A model generated the notes under the pieces. That model made no database searches. It saw only the letters and a program-made list of their open reading frames with translations, and had not been told where the DNA came from. Of a stretch of 64,000 bases of DNA, positions 16,870 to 25,201 are shown in pieces. Origin of the DNA: Marinibaculum pumilum. GTDB lineage: Bacteria; Pseudomonadota; Alphaproteobacteria; Ferrovibrionales; Ferrovibrionaceae. The position numbers and the translations under genes are program-made. The stretch's first letter is position 1; each line of letters begins with the position of its first letter. The stretch spans positions 113,925-177,924 of the forward strand of contig NZ_JBHRTR010000019.1 of NCBI RefSeq assembly GCF_042646425.1, in the 5' to 3' direction.

Positions 16870-17005
16870 AGCATTCCCACCCTTGATGGAAACCTTGTCG
16901 TTCTCGGGCTTATATGAGGCGGCTTGTGTCAAGGCGTTGCCGGTAGATTTGCAGCAGCTTTATCTGTCGGGCGGGGCGCAGGTCGCGCCGGCTCCCCCAC
17001 CACCT

Positions 17006-17077
17006 CCCGGATCGGCGCCTCCCGGATCGGCGCCTCAAGGTGCGGCGCCTCAAGGTGCGGCGCCTCAAGGTGCGGCG
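17006..17077. repeat. 15-bp tandem repeat, about 4.8 copies
   Basis: Two copies of CCCGGATCGGCGCCT are followed by two full and one partial copies of CAAGGTGCGGCGCCT. The stop codon of the leftward XRE regulator (17065-17067) sits in the last full copies, so unit gain or loss can change the end of the protein. Confidence 0.85.
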
Positions 17078-17994
17078 AAGGGCCCGCCGGGCTGGAACAG
17101 GGCCGCGGTCGCCTCGTCGGCCGGATACCAGGTTTCGATCCGCAGGTCCTGCAGGGTGACGTCCATCGCCGTGCCCAGGGTGGTGAGGGTGGTGAAGAAG
17201 GCGGCCCGCGTGCCGTCCATCTCCAGCACCACGTTCAGTGTCGGCCCGGGCAGCTCCGCCCAGTCCAGCACCTTGCCCTTCTCCGGCATGCCGTCGCTGG
17301 CGAGAAGAGCCTCCAGCTCCTCGGCGGCCGGGTCGTGCGGGCCCATCGCGTCCAGTTCCTGGTGGATCCGGTGGGCCAGGTGGGCGGCGACCTCCTCCCA
17401 GTTGACGATGTAGCGGCGAAGGCCGGCCGGATCGAGGGTCAGGCGGAAGGCGTTGGGCGGCTCGCCGCCCGGCGGCAGCGGTCCCAGCAGGGCGCCGAGC
17501 AGCCGCGCGGAGGCGCCGTTCTGCATCAGCAGGTTCCAGCCGCGGTCGACGACGATCGCGGGGTAGGGCTCCTGGCTCTTCAGGATGAAGGTCAGGGCCT
17601 GGCGGACCGCGGCCAGCTCCGCCTCCTCCAGGTCGCTCTCCCGGAAGGCGGGGGCGAAGCCGGCCGCCTGCAGCATCAGGTTCTGGTGGCGCAAGGGCAC
17701 GTCCAGCAGGTTGCCCAGCAGGAAGACCATGGTGCGGCTGGGATTGGCGCGGCCGGATTCCAGGAAGCTGACATGGCGCTGCGAGATCTCGCCCGCCAGG
17801 GCCAGTTCCAGCTGGCTCATCCGGCGCTTGCCGCGCCAGTAGCGCAGCAGGTCGCCGAAGGAGCTGCGGGCCCGGGCCTGCCGCCTGCCGGTTGCCGCCC
17901 GTCCCGTCCCCGCCCGTCCCGGCCCTGTCCGTCCCGGCTCCGTCCGGCCCGATGTCGACTGCGATGCCGCCGCGTTCCTGTCCATGGCGGGCAT
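17065..17994 (-). CDS. XRE-family regulator with MmyB-like ligand-binding domain
   Basis: A 309-aa regulator with an N-terminal helix-turn-helix (LLRYWRGKRRMSQLELA..AGEISQRHVSFLESGRANPS) and a C-terminal MmyB/MLTR-type domain. The latter shows VVDRGWNLLMQNGASARLLG, then NAFRLTLDPAGLRRYIVNW and the end segment EMDGTRAAFFTTLTTLGTAMDVTLQDLRIETWYPAD. Such proteins usually control a divergent gene; here that is the small membrane protein starting at 18130. The 40 residues before the HTH are low-complexity Gly/Arg/Thr (TGRTEPGRTGPGRAGTGR). The start is ATG 17994, with ATG 17985 possible. Confidence 0.88.
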   Translation of the reverse strand: MPAMDRNAAASQSTSGRTEPGRTGPGRAGTGRAATGRRQARARSSFGDLLRYWRGKRRMSQLELALAGEISQRHVSFLESGRANPSRTMVFLLGNLLDVPLRHQNLMLQAAGFAPAFRESDLEEAELAAVRQALTFILKSQEPYPAIVVDRGWNLLMQNGASARLLGALLGPLPPGGEPPNAFRLTLDPAGLRRYIVNWEEVAAHLAHRIHQELDAMGPHDPAAEELEALLASDGMPEKGKVLDWAELPGPTLNVVLEMDGTRAAFFTTLTTLGTAMDVTLQDLRIETWYPADEATAALFQPGGPFAAP

Positions 17995-18129
17995 GATATC
18001 GCAGCCGGGCCGGTTCCCAACTACCTGCCAGGTAGTCGTCGGGCCGCCGTTGCTTACGTCTGGCGTAATTGGCTGCAGGCAGGGAAAGGCCAAGATCGGA
18101 AGGGCAACGGCAACCGAAAGGAACCTGCC

Positions 18130-18627
18130 ATGACCTCCCACGACCGTCCGACCTCCGCCGCGGCGAGCGAGCGGGCCCGCACCAACCTCCGTCGCGTCCT
18201 GTTCGTCGACGCCGCATCCTCTGCCGCTGCCGGCTTGGTGCTGGCCGTCCTGCCGCAGAGCCTGGCCCCGCTGATCTTTCCCGACGGCGGCACGATGCTC
18301 GGCCTCGATACCGCGGGCTGGCTTCTGGTCACCGGCCTCGCTTTCCTGGTCTTCGCTGCCTCGGTCGCCGCGGCGGCGGCGCCGGTCCGGCCGCACCGCG
18401 GTGCGGTCGCGACGATCGTCGGTGCCAATCTGGCCTTCGTGGCGGGTTGCGGCCTTCTGCTGCTGTTCGGCGGCGGCGGCATCTCCTGGGCCGGCTGGAT
18501 CCTGGTCCTTCTCACCATCGACATGGTGGCCGTCTATGCCTGGTTGGAATTCCGCTACCAGCGGGCCAGCCAGGCCCGTATGGGCACCGTCGCGGCGGGG
18601 CAACCGGTGGATGCCATCCGCGTCTGA
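18130..18627 (+). CDS. Small integral membrane protein divergent from XRE regulator
   Basis: A 165-aa hydrophobic protein with a polar N-terminus (MTSHDRPTSAAASERARTN) and about four membrane helices, including VDAASSAAAGLVLAVLP, GWLLVTGLAFLVFAASVAAA and AGWILVLLTIDMVAVYAWL. The function is not recognised. The ATG follows AAAGGAACC. The divergent position relative to the MmyB-type regulator suggests it is that regulator's main target. Confidence 0.75.
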   Translation: MTSHDRPTSAAASERARTNLRRVLFVDAASSAAAGLVLAVLPQSLAPLIFPDGGTMLGLDTAGWLLVTGLAFLVFAASVAAAAAPVRPHRGAVATIVGANLAFVAGCGLLLLFGGGGISWAGWILVLLTIDMVAVYAWLEFRYQRASQARMGTVAAGQPVDAIRV

Positions 18628-18831
18628 CACTACCGGTCAATCGCGGCAGCGGTCGGGCATTCGCCCCGGCCGCTGCCGGCCGCCGGCAGGTGCCAGCCAT
18701 GCCGCCGGCGCAGGCGCGTCCGCCATTTGACCTCTGCGATCGCACTGGATTCTGCGATAGGATGGACGCTCGACCGGGTGCCCTTGCGGGCCCTGGCACC
18801 GTTGCGAAGCCGGCAATGGGGGCAAGGGCGG

Positions 18832-19263
18832 ATGCCTTGTCAGATGCGGTATGTGAACGGGGTCGAGGTGGTGCTGGTGCCTTGCGAGGGCCGTCTCGAT
18901 TATCCGCGCTTCCGTGCCATCTTCGAGGACCTGGTGCGGGAACCGGCCTTTGCCGGCGGGGCGCCGGCGGTATGGGACCTGCGGCCGGCCGACCTGACGG
19001 GTTTCGATATGGAGGAGATGCGCAAGCTGGCGGATTTCGTCGGCACGCTGCAGCAGCGGCGCGCGACGCGGGTGGCGATGGTCGTCGGCCGCGACTGGGA
19101 ACAGCCGTTGATGCGGCTCTGGTCGGAATTCCTCGGCACGATGCTCGACCAGGACCGGCTGATCACCTCCGACATGGACGATGCGTTGACCTGGGCGGCG
19201 GAGGGTCGGGCCGGCGGCCGGGTCGTGGCACGGTCAATGCCGGGCGCCGCAGGCCGGGCCTGA
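18832..19263 (+). CDS. Hypothetical protein, STAS/SpoIIAA-like character
   Basis: A 143-aa soluble protein from ATG 18832 (MPCQMRYVNGVEVVLVP). The frame extends upstream to 18727 but the extra residues look like spacer. Segments such as RFRAIFEDLVREPAFAGGAPAVWDLRPADLTGFDM resemble SpoIIAA/STAS-like modulators (strand, helix, then a WDL-type strand), though this is a faint likeness. It abuts a chemoreceptor remnant on the other strand. Confidence 0.55.
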   Translation: MPCQMRYVNGVEVVLVPCEGRLDYPRFRAIFEDLVREPAFAGGAPAVWDLRPADLTGFDMEEMRKLADFVGTLQQRRATRVAMVVGRDWEQPLMRLWSEFLGTMLDQDRLITSDMDDALTWAAEGRAGGRVVARSMPGAAGRA

Positions 19264-19480
19264 TCAGGCCGCCCCCACCTCCGACAGGAAATCCTGCACG
19301 CCGCCGCGCAGCAACTCCGCCTGACGGCCCAGTTCTTCCGCCGCCTCGTTCAGAGCGCCCGGAGCCTCGGCGGTCTGCTGGCTGTCATCCACCGCGCGGT
19401 TCAGACTCTGCGGGACGGAATCGGTGCCGCTTCCTGGGCTGCCGCCGAGATTTCCTCCGTCGCCGCGGCGCCTGCGGTCA
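19264..19480 (-). pseudogene. Methyl-accepting chemotaxis protein, C-terminal remnant
   Basis: On the bottom strand one frame reads AGAAATEEISAAAQEAA (about 19400-19475), the typical MCP adaptation region. A second frame then gives VDDSQQTAE...EAAEELGRQAELLRGGVQDF and closes LSEVGAA-stop at 19264, the typical MCP C-terminus (RQAETLRxxVxxFLxxVRAA). The pieces are out of frame and the whole sensor and HAMP part is missing. It lies directly after the transaminase stop codon, so rearrangement next to that gene is likely. Confidence 0.65.
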
Positions 19481-20860
19481 GAAATCTTCCGGATTGGCCG
19501 CCGCCCATGCCTCCAGGTCGTGCAGGGCCCGGCCGAAGCGGGCGCACATCTCGTCGATCTCGCTTTCGGTGATCACCAGCGGCGGTGCCAGGCAGACGCT
19601 GTTGTAGGGCATCCGCACGATCAGGCCGCGGTCCTTGGCGAAGGCGGCGAACTTCTTCGACAGGATGCCCTCCGGCTGCGGCGCGCGCCGCGGCGCCTTT
19701 GCGGCGACGAATTCCACCGCGCCGCAGAGGCCGACGCTGCGGGTGTCGCCGACCAGCGGATGGTCGGCGAAGGCCGCCAGCCCGGCTGCGAAGCGCGGCG
19801 CGATGCGGGCGACATGGCCCAGGATGTCGCGCTCCTCGAACAGCTCGATGGTGCGCAGCGCCACCGCCGCACAGACCGGATGGCCGGCATAGGTGCCGGC
19901 ATGGGTGAAGCCGCCGGCCTCGTCGCTGGCCAGTTCCAGGGCGTCGTAGAAGTCCGGCGCCATCACCACCGCGGAGACCGGCAGGTAGGCACCCGACATC
20001 GCCTTCGCCAGGGTGATGCATTCCGGGTCGATGCCGTAGGTCTCCGACCCGAACATGGGGCCGGTGCGCCCGAAGCCGGTGATCACCTCGTCGGCGAACA
20101 GGCGGATGCCGTACTCCGCCAGCAGGGCCTGCAGGCCGGCCCAGTAGCCCTCCGGCGGCGGCACCAGCCCGGCGGAGAGGGAGACCGGCTCCGCCACCAT
20201 GCATGCGATCGTCTCCGGCCCCTCCCGCTCGATCAGGTCGCGCAGGTCGCCCAGCATGCGGGCGGTGAACGCGGCTTCGTCCTCGCCCGGCAGGGCCATG
20301 TTGAAATAGTCCGGCTGGTGGGTGTGCAGGAAGCCGGGCAGCGGCAGGCCGAACTGCGCATGACTCTCCGGCACGCCGGTCATGCTGGCGGTGGCCAGGG
20401 TGCCGCCGTGATAGCTGCGCAGGCGGGAGATCACCTTCCAGCGCCCGGAACGCCCGGTCATCCGGTCGGCGGCGCGGACGAACTTCAGCAGAAAGTCGTT
20501 GGCCTCCGATCCCGTGGCGCCCAGCGCGATCTTGGCATTCTTGATCGGGGTCAGGTCGCGCAGCTTCTCCGCCAGCTCCATCACCGCCGGCACCGCCCGG
20601 TGCAGGCCGGAGGAGTAGAACGGCAGCTCGCGGAACTGCCGCACCGCGGCCTCCACCAGTTCCTCCTCGCTGAAGCCCAGGGCGGAGCAGTAGAAGCAGG
20701 AGGCGCCCTCGATATAGTCCTTGCCGTCGGTATCGGTGACGTAGATGCCGTGCCCCGCCGCGATCCGGTGCGGCCCGACGGTCCGCATCTCCCGCAGGTT
20801 GCTGAAGCCCAGCACCAGGGCGGGATCGAGGATGTTCTTGATTGCCGCTGCCTCGGCCAT
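19478..20860 (-). CDS. Class III (omega) aminotransferase
   Basis: A 460-aa pyridoxal-phosphate aminotransferase of the aspartate-aminotransferase-like class III group. Visible are the PLP-phosphate segment GATGSEANDFLLK, the Asp pair in IRLFADEVITGFGRTG, and the Schiff-base lysine in ITLAKAMSGAYLP (about residue 285), followed by THAGTYAGHPVCAAVAL. The start MAEAAAIKNILDPALV is at ATG 20860; the open frame continues upstream only through non-coding-like sequence. It shares a strand with the MHS-like transporter 128 bp upstream, which may import the amine or acid substrate. The exact substrate is not determined. Confidence 0.92.
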   Translation of the reverse strand: MAEAAAIKNILDPALVLGFSNLREMRTVGPHRIAAGHGIYVTDTDGKDYIEGASCFYCSALGFSEEELVEAAVRQFRELPFYSSGLHRAVPAVMELAEKLRDLTPIKNAKIALGATGSEANDFLLKFVRAADRMTGRSGRWKVISRLRSYHGGTLATASMTGVPESHAQFGLPLPGFLHTHQPDYFNMALPGEDEAAFTARMLGDLRDLIEREGPETIACMVAEPVSLSAGLVPPPEGYWAGLQALLAEYGIRLFADEVITGFGRTGPMFGSETYGIDPECITLAKAMSGAYLPVSAVVMAPDFYDALELASDEAGGFTHAGTYAGHPVCAAVALRTIELFEERDILGHVARIAPRFAAGLAAFADHPLVGDTRSVGLCGAVEFVAAKAPRRAPQPEGILSKKFAAFAKDRGLIVRMPYNSVCLAPPLVITESEIDEMCARFGRALHDLEAWAAANPEDF

Positions 20861-20988
20861 TGGTCTGTTCCCCTTCGCGCGTGATGGCGGATATCTGGGA
20901 CCCGGCCGCAGAGACTGTCCACCGGCCGGCGGCGGTTTCCAACAATCCGTTCGGGCAGGTGCAGGTGCTCCGGCGCGGCTGCCGGCCG

Positions 20989-22245
20989 TCAGCGCCGCCG
21001 CCGGATCGCGGCCAGCGTCAGCAGCAGCAGCACGACGATGCCGCCGGCCAATGCCTCGCTGACCTCCCGGCTCAGCGCACCCGGATGGGCCAGGAACGGC
21101 AGCAGCAGGCCCGCCGGGACGAAGACCAGCGCCTGTCCGATGGCGAGGGAGGAAACCAGGGTCCGGTCCGGCGCCGCGACGCAGGCGCGCCAGGGCAGCA
21201 GGGGGTCGGTTGCCGCCAGGGCCGGCAACAGGGCGATGCCGAACAGCACCGCCGCCGGCAGGTCCAGGACCAGGCAGGCCAGGGTCGCCAGCGCCAGGCC
21301 GGCGGCGAGCAGCAGCACCGTGCGCAGGGTGGCTGTCAGCCCGCGGGTCGAGGCGATCGCCGACAGGCCCATGGCGCAGAGCATTGCGCTGGCCAGCCAG
21401 ATCACCGCCAGGGTCAGAACCTCCGACAGGCTGCGGCCGCCGCTGCCGGGGCCCAGCTCCAGCACGGCCAGCCCGATCAGGGCGATCAGCGCCGGCCGGG
21501 CGGCCAGCGGTGCCATGATTACGCCGACCCGCAGGGTGTCGGGCAGGTGGCTGGTCAGGGCCGACAGGGCGGGACGGGCCGGCAGGCTGCCTTCCGCCTT
21601 CCAGACCGTGCGCGGCAGCAGGCAGCGCAGCACCAGGGCGCCGGTCGCCAGCACCGGGGCGACGAACAGCAGGACCCGCCACAGGCCGCTGGCCTCGGCT
21701 TCCGGGCCGGTGGCGCCGGACAGCACCGCCAGGCCCAGCACGGCGAGGATGCCGGCGGCCGGCGCCGCATCGGCCAGCATCGCCAGCGGCGGCGGCGGCG
21801 TGCCATGCGGCAGCGCCGCCCGGACATTGGCGTAGAGCGCCTGTTCGGCGGCGGTCACCAGCCCCAGCAGCAGCCGCAGGCCGACGAACAGAAGCCCGGC
21901 CATGCTGCCCAGCGCGGCCGCCGCAGGCAGCAGGGCGAAGCAGAGCGACACGGCGGCGATCGCCGCGGCCGAGAGCAGCAGCGGTCCCTTCAGCGGCGAG
22001 CGGTCGGCGACATGGCCGTAGAGCATGGCGCCGACGAACCGCAGCAGGAAACCGCCGGCCAGGGCGGCGAAGACCGTGCCCGCCGCCCCGCCCTCGTCGC
22101 CGCCGCCGAAAAACAACCGGCCCAGGATCGGGGCCAGGATCGCCAGGGCCGCCAGGTCGGCCCACTCGGCCGCGTTGCCCAACAGGCCGCTTGCCAAGTA
22201 CAAACGCCGCAGGCGCACGGGAGAACTCTGCGCGGTAGAGGTCAT
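20989..22245 (-). CDS. MFS transporter, metabolite:H+ symporter (MHS)-like
   Basis: A 418-aa, roughly twelve-helix carrier. The first helix GNAAEWADLAALAILAPI and the loop GAMLYGHVADRSPLKG match the MHS pattern (GN..EWYDF, GxxxxGxxgDRxGR) seen in proline/betaine and dicarboxylate symporters, though the Tyr of EWYDF is Ala here and the second Arg of the loop is missing. It is divergent from the Sir2-type gene (126 bp between starts) and upstream of the transaminase on the same strand. Confidence 0.82.
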   Translation of the reverse strand: MTSTAQSSPVRLRRLYLASGLLGNAAEWADLAALAILAPILGRLFFGGGDEGGAAGTVFAALAGGFLLRFVGAMLYGHVADRSPLKGPLLLSAAAIAAVSLCFALLPAAAALGSMAGLLFVGLRLLLGLVTAAEQALYANVRAALPHGTPPPPLAMLADAAPAAGILAVLGLAVLSGATGPEAEASGLWRVLLFVAPVLATGALVLRCLLPRTVWKAEGSLPARPALSALTSHLPDTLRVGVIMAPLAARPALIALIGLAVLELGPGSGGRSLSEVLTLAVIWLASAMLCAMGLSAIASTRGLTATLRTVLLLAAGLALATLACLVLDLPAAVLFGIALLPALAATDPLLPWRACVAAPDRTLVSSLAIGQALVFVPAGLLLPFLAHPGALSREVSEALAGGIVVLLLLTLAAIRRRR

Positions 22246-22371
22246 CTCATCGCCACGAAGGCTGGGGCCGCATTGCCTGCGGCAGGCCGGTGCCGGGCAT
22301 GTTCAGCCCTGCCTTCCGTGGCGGATGCGCGACGGGACCGCTCCGGTCCCAGGCAGGGGGAGGGCAGCGCA

Positions 22372-23133
22372 ATGACCGACATCGCCGGGGATCCGATCGA
22401 AAGCCTTCGGCAACTGGTCGACGAGGCGGAGAGCATCGTCGCCTTCACCGGCGCAGGCATCAGCACGGAATCCGGCATTCCCGATTTCCGCAGCCCGGGC
22501 GGGATCTGGACCAAGTACCGGCCGATCGATTTCCGCGACTTCATGGCGTCGGAGGAGATGCGGATCGAGAGCTGGCGCCGGAAGTTCGCCACCGACCAGG
22601 TGATGCGCCAGGCTGCGCCCAATCTGGGCCATCGCGCCCTGGCGGAACTGGCGCGGCGCGGCAAGCTGTCCTGCGTCATTACGCAGAATGTCGATGGCCT
22701 GCACCAGGCCTCCGGCCTGGACGCTGGCCAAGTGATCGAACTGCACGGCAATGCGACCTATGCGGCATGTCTGGATTGCGGCAAGCGCCATGAACTCGAG
22801 CCGATCCGGGTCTATTTCGAGGCCACCGGCACGCCGCCCCCCTGCTCGGCCTGCGACGGCATCCTGAAGACCGCCACCATATCCTTCGGTCAGGCCATGC
22901 CGGAAGCGGAAATGCGGCGGGCGCAGGTGGAGACCCTGGCCTGCGACCTGTTCCTGGCGATCGGCTCCTCGCTGGTGGTCTACCCGGCCGCCGGCTTTCC
23001 GATGCTGGCGAAGCAGAACGGCGCCGGGCTGGTAATCCTGAACCGCGATGCCACCGACCAGGACGAGCTCGCCGACCTTGTCCTGCATCGCGAGATCGGG
23101 CCCACCCTGGGCGCGGTCGTCCGGGTGAACTGA
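22372..23133 (+). CDS. Sir2-family NAD-dependent deacylase
   Basis: A 253-aa sirtuin that removes acyl groups from lysines with consumption of NAD. Motifs: NAD pocket GAGISTESGIPDFR (27-40), TQNVDGLH (104-111), catalytic His125 (ELHGN), zinc ligands C133-x2-C136 and C158-x2-C161, and GSSLVVYPAAGFP. This is a full catalytic core. The ATG is 13 bases after AGGGAG-type sequence (GGGGGAGGGC). The next gene starts 2 bp after its stop. Confidence 0.95.
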   Translation: MTDIAGDPIESLRQLVDEAESIVAFTGAGISTESGIPDFRSPGGIWTKYRPIDFRDFMASEEMRIESWRRKFATDQVMRQAAPNLGHRALAELARRGKLSCVITQNVDGLHQASGLDAGQVIELHGNATYAACLDCGKRHELEPIRVYFEATGTPPPCSACDGILKTATISFGQAMPEAEMRRAQVETLACDLFLAIGSSLVVYPAAGFPMLAKQNGAGLVILNRDATDQDELADLVLHREIGPTLGAVVRVN

Positions 23134-23135
23134 GG

Positions 23136-23564
23136 ATGGACGACAGCGCCGCCCCGCCGCTGCCCGGCTTCGTGCCGGCAGACCCCGACGACCCGTTCGA
23201 GATGCGGGCCGGGCCGTTCTTCCGTAACCCCGATCCGGCGGCCGGCATCCACCTGGCCCTGCTGCTGGAGCCGCGCCACTGCAACAGCGGCGGCGTGGTG
23301 CATGGCGGGTTGCTGATGACGATGATGGACCTCTGCCTGGCGCAGACCGCGCGCAACGATCCGGCGATCGACTATGTGTTCACCGTCTCGATGACTTCGG
23401 ATTTCGCCGATTCGGGCCGCGCCGGGGAACTCGTCGAGGCGCGCGGCGAAGCGGTGCGCCATGGCCGCTCCCTGGCCTTCGTGCGCGGCCAGGTCACCGC
23501 CGGGCCGCGGGTCCTGCTGAACGCCAGCGCCGTCTTCAAGCTGCGCTGGCGGCGCCCGGCCTAG
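23136..23564 (+). CDS. PaaI-type hotdog thioesterase
   Basis: A 142-aa single hotdog domain. The catalytic-loop pattern NSGGVVHGGLLMTMMDL is typical of the PaaI/4HBT group of acyl-CoA thioesterases, followed by TVSMTSDFADSGRAGELVEA and the C-terminal strand VLLNASAVFKLRW. It is cotranscribed with the sirtuin (2-bp gap). Acyl-CoA removal next to protein deacylation is plausible but only suggestive. Confidence 0.85.
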   Translation: MDDSAAPPLPGFVPADPDDPFEMRAGPFFRNPDPAAGIHLALLLEPRHCNSGGVVHGGLLMTMMDLCLAQTARNDPAIDYVFTVSMTSDFADSGRAGELVEARGEAVRHGRSLAFVRGQVTAGPRVLLNASAVFKLRWRRPA

Positions 23565-23571
23565 GCGCCGG

Positions 23572-24168
23572 TCAGGGCCGCCGTGGGGCAGGGGCGATGC
23601 GCGGCGGCGGTTCCGTTGGGGATTCCGGCCAGAGGCCCAGCAGCCGCAGCGCCCGTGCGACGGAACGGGCATCCTCCAGCGCATCGTGCGGCCGCCCCGC
23701 CGGACCGCCGAAATGCGCGGCCAGCTGGCCGGACGACAGGGCGGCGGTGGCGGGCACCAGGCGCGCCATCAGCGGCCGCAGGTCGTGGACGGCGGGCATC
23801 CCAGTCAGCGGCATCCCGGCGAGCAGCAGGTTCTCCGCCACGACCTCGCCGTCGCGCCCCCAGGCCCAGACCGGCCGGCCGCCGGCAAAGGCCAGGAACG
23901 CCTCCCAGGCCGCCCGGAAGGACCGTCCCCGGCGGTCGAGGTCGGCCTGCGCGATCCCTGTCAGGGCGGTGAAATAGTCGGACAGGACCGGGTTCCGCAC
24001 CGGCCGCACCAGCGTTTCGAAATGGCTCTCGCCCGACCGGTCGCGGGACATCCGGACCGCGCCGATCTGCACGATCTCCCGATGCTCGTTGGGACCGTTC
24101 CACTTGCGGGCCTGCGACCCCTCCCAGGCGGTGAACTCCAGGTCCAGGACCACCAGGGCGGTCGTCAC
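23572..24168 (-). CDS. DEDDh-type 3'-5' exonuclease
   Basis: A 198-aa protein with the exonuclease fold: Exo I LDLEFT (Asp8/Glu10-type pair), Exo II in the WAWGRDGEV segment, and Exo III H-DALEDARS with the catalytic His and Asp. The ERI1/KapD-like inhibitor-of-growth exonucleases share the opening (VLDLEFT followed by EIVQIGAV). It probably trims RNA or DNA 3' ends. It converges on the thioesterase (7 bp between stops) and is divergent from the small Cys-containing protein at 24264. Confidence 0.85.
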   Translation of the reverse strand: MTTALVVLDLEFTAWEGSQARKWNGPNEHREIVQIGAVRMSRDRSGESHFETLVRPVRNPVLSDYFTALTGIAQADLDRRGRSFRAAWEAFLAFAGGRPVWAWGRDGEVVAENLLLAGMPLTGMPAVHDLRPLMARLVPATAALSSGQLAAHFGGPAGRPHDALEDARSVARALRLLGLWPESPTEPPPRIAPAPRRP

Positions 24169-24263
24169 GCGGCCCCCTTTCCGGCGGTCGCGGCAGGGAG
24201 ATTGACCACCTCATTGTATGTTCCTAATTTGTTCTCATCGGACGTGCGGCATGGAGCGAGGCG

Positions 24264-24629
24264 GTGAAGGGCGATGGCAGCGGCAGGAAGCGGGTCGGGG
24301 GCGGCGGCGGCAGGATCGGTAACGGCAACGGCACCGACGCGGCCCGGCGCGGGCCCGGCGGCCGGCCCGGACCCGGACCGCTGACCGCCACCGTGCTGGG
24401 CGACGCCGTCCGGCGCGGCGTGCCGCTCTGGGTGTTCTGCGAGGCCTGCTCCCACAATGTGGAGATGAACGCCGGCGACCTCGCCGACCGGCTGGGCTAC
24501 GACTTTCCGGTACCGTCGCTGAAGGGGCGGCTGTGCTGCAGCCGGTGCGGCAGCCGCGACGCGGCGGTGCGGGTGCAATATGCCTCGCCCGGCCTGGTGG
24601 CGCGCCATGGTCCGCGCAAACGCGACTGA
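24264..24629 (+). CDS. Small CxxC protein, possible zinc ribbon
   Basis: A 121-aa basic protein with two Cys pairs, FCEAC (around 59-62) and CCSRCGSRD (around 91-96), spaced like a zinc ribbon. The 40-residue N-terminus is low-complexity Gly/Arg. The GTG start has GGAG 7 bases upstream. I do not recognise a specific family; similar small zinc-ribbon proteins are common in Rhodospirillales. Confidence 0.55.
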   Translation: MKGDGSGRKRVGGGGGRIGNGNGTDAARRGPGGRPGPGPLTATVLGDAVRRGVPLWVFCEACSHNVEMNAGDLADRLGYDFPVPSLKGRLCCSRCGSRDAAVRVQYASPGLVARHGPRKRD

Positions 24630-24667
24630 TCGCGCCGGCGGCCGGCTGTGCTGCATCGGCCGGCGCG

Positions 24668-25027
24668 TCACGGCGACCGGACGGCCCGCCCCTCTATGCG
24701 GGGCGCGATGCTGCCCTGCGCCTTCAGGGCCGTGGCGACGGTATTGGCAAGCAGCGGCCCCGCCGCTTGATCCACCTGCAGGTCACCCTGGGCGAGCGTC
24801 GCATAGCCGTCGCGGCCCAGGTTGGTGACCGCGCCGGGATGCCGGCGGCGGGCGTCGGTCGACGGACGTACCAGGGCGGCGAGGCCGCCGGAGCCGCCGC
24901 TTGTCCCCACTCCCTCGAGATCGCTGAAGTGCAGCTGGGCAACCGCCGGGCGGGGCGCCGGCCGTCGGCGCCGCGGCGGACCGCCGGCCGCGGCGGCTGA
25001 AATCGGAAGGGCGTGGCCAGGCAGCAC
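24668..25027 (-). CDS. Possible small protein of unknown function
   Basis: A 119-codon frame from GTG 25027, with AAGGGA about 9 bases upstream. Third codon positions are strongly G/C, as in real genes here, and the C-terminal half (HPGAVTNLGRDGYATLAQGD and DQAAGPLLANTVATALKAQ) reads like real protein. The N-terminal 30 residues are Pro/Arg-rich. No family is recognised. The top strand is also open, so this is a low-confidence call. It would be divergent from the K+ channel. Confidence 0.35.
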   Translation of the reverse strand: MLPGHALPISAAAAGGPPRRRRPAPRPAVAQLHFSDLEGVGTSGGSGGLAALVRPSTDARRRHPGAVTNLGRDGYATLAQGDLQVDQAAGPLLANTVATALKAQGSIAPRIEGRAVRSP

Positions 25028-25201
25028 GGCAATGTTCCCTTGCGCGATCGGTGGTCTGCAGCCGGCAAGGGCCCCGAGGCGCGCCGCCTGCCGGGATCCC
25101 TGACCGCAGGGATCATGCCGCCGGGGCGCCGCTTTGTTAAGCTGCGGCGACCGCCGGATTCCCGGCATGCAGCCGCAGCAATCGGAGGATGCCGACCGAC
25201 C

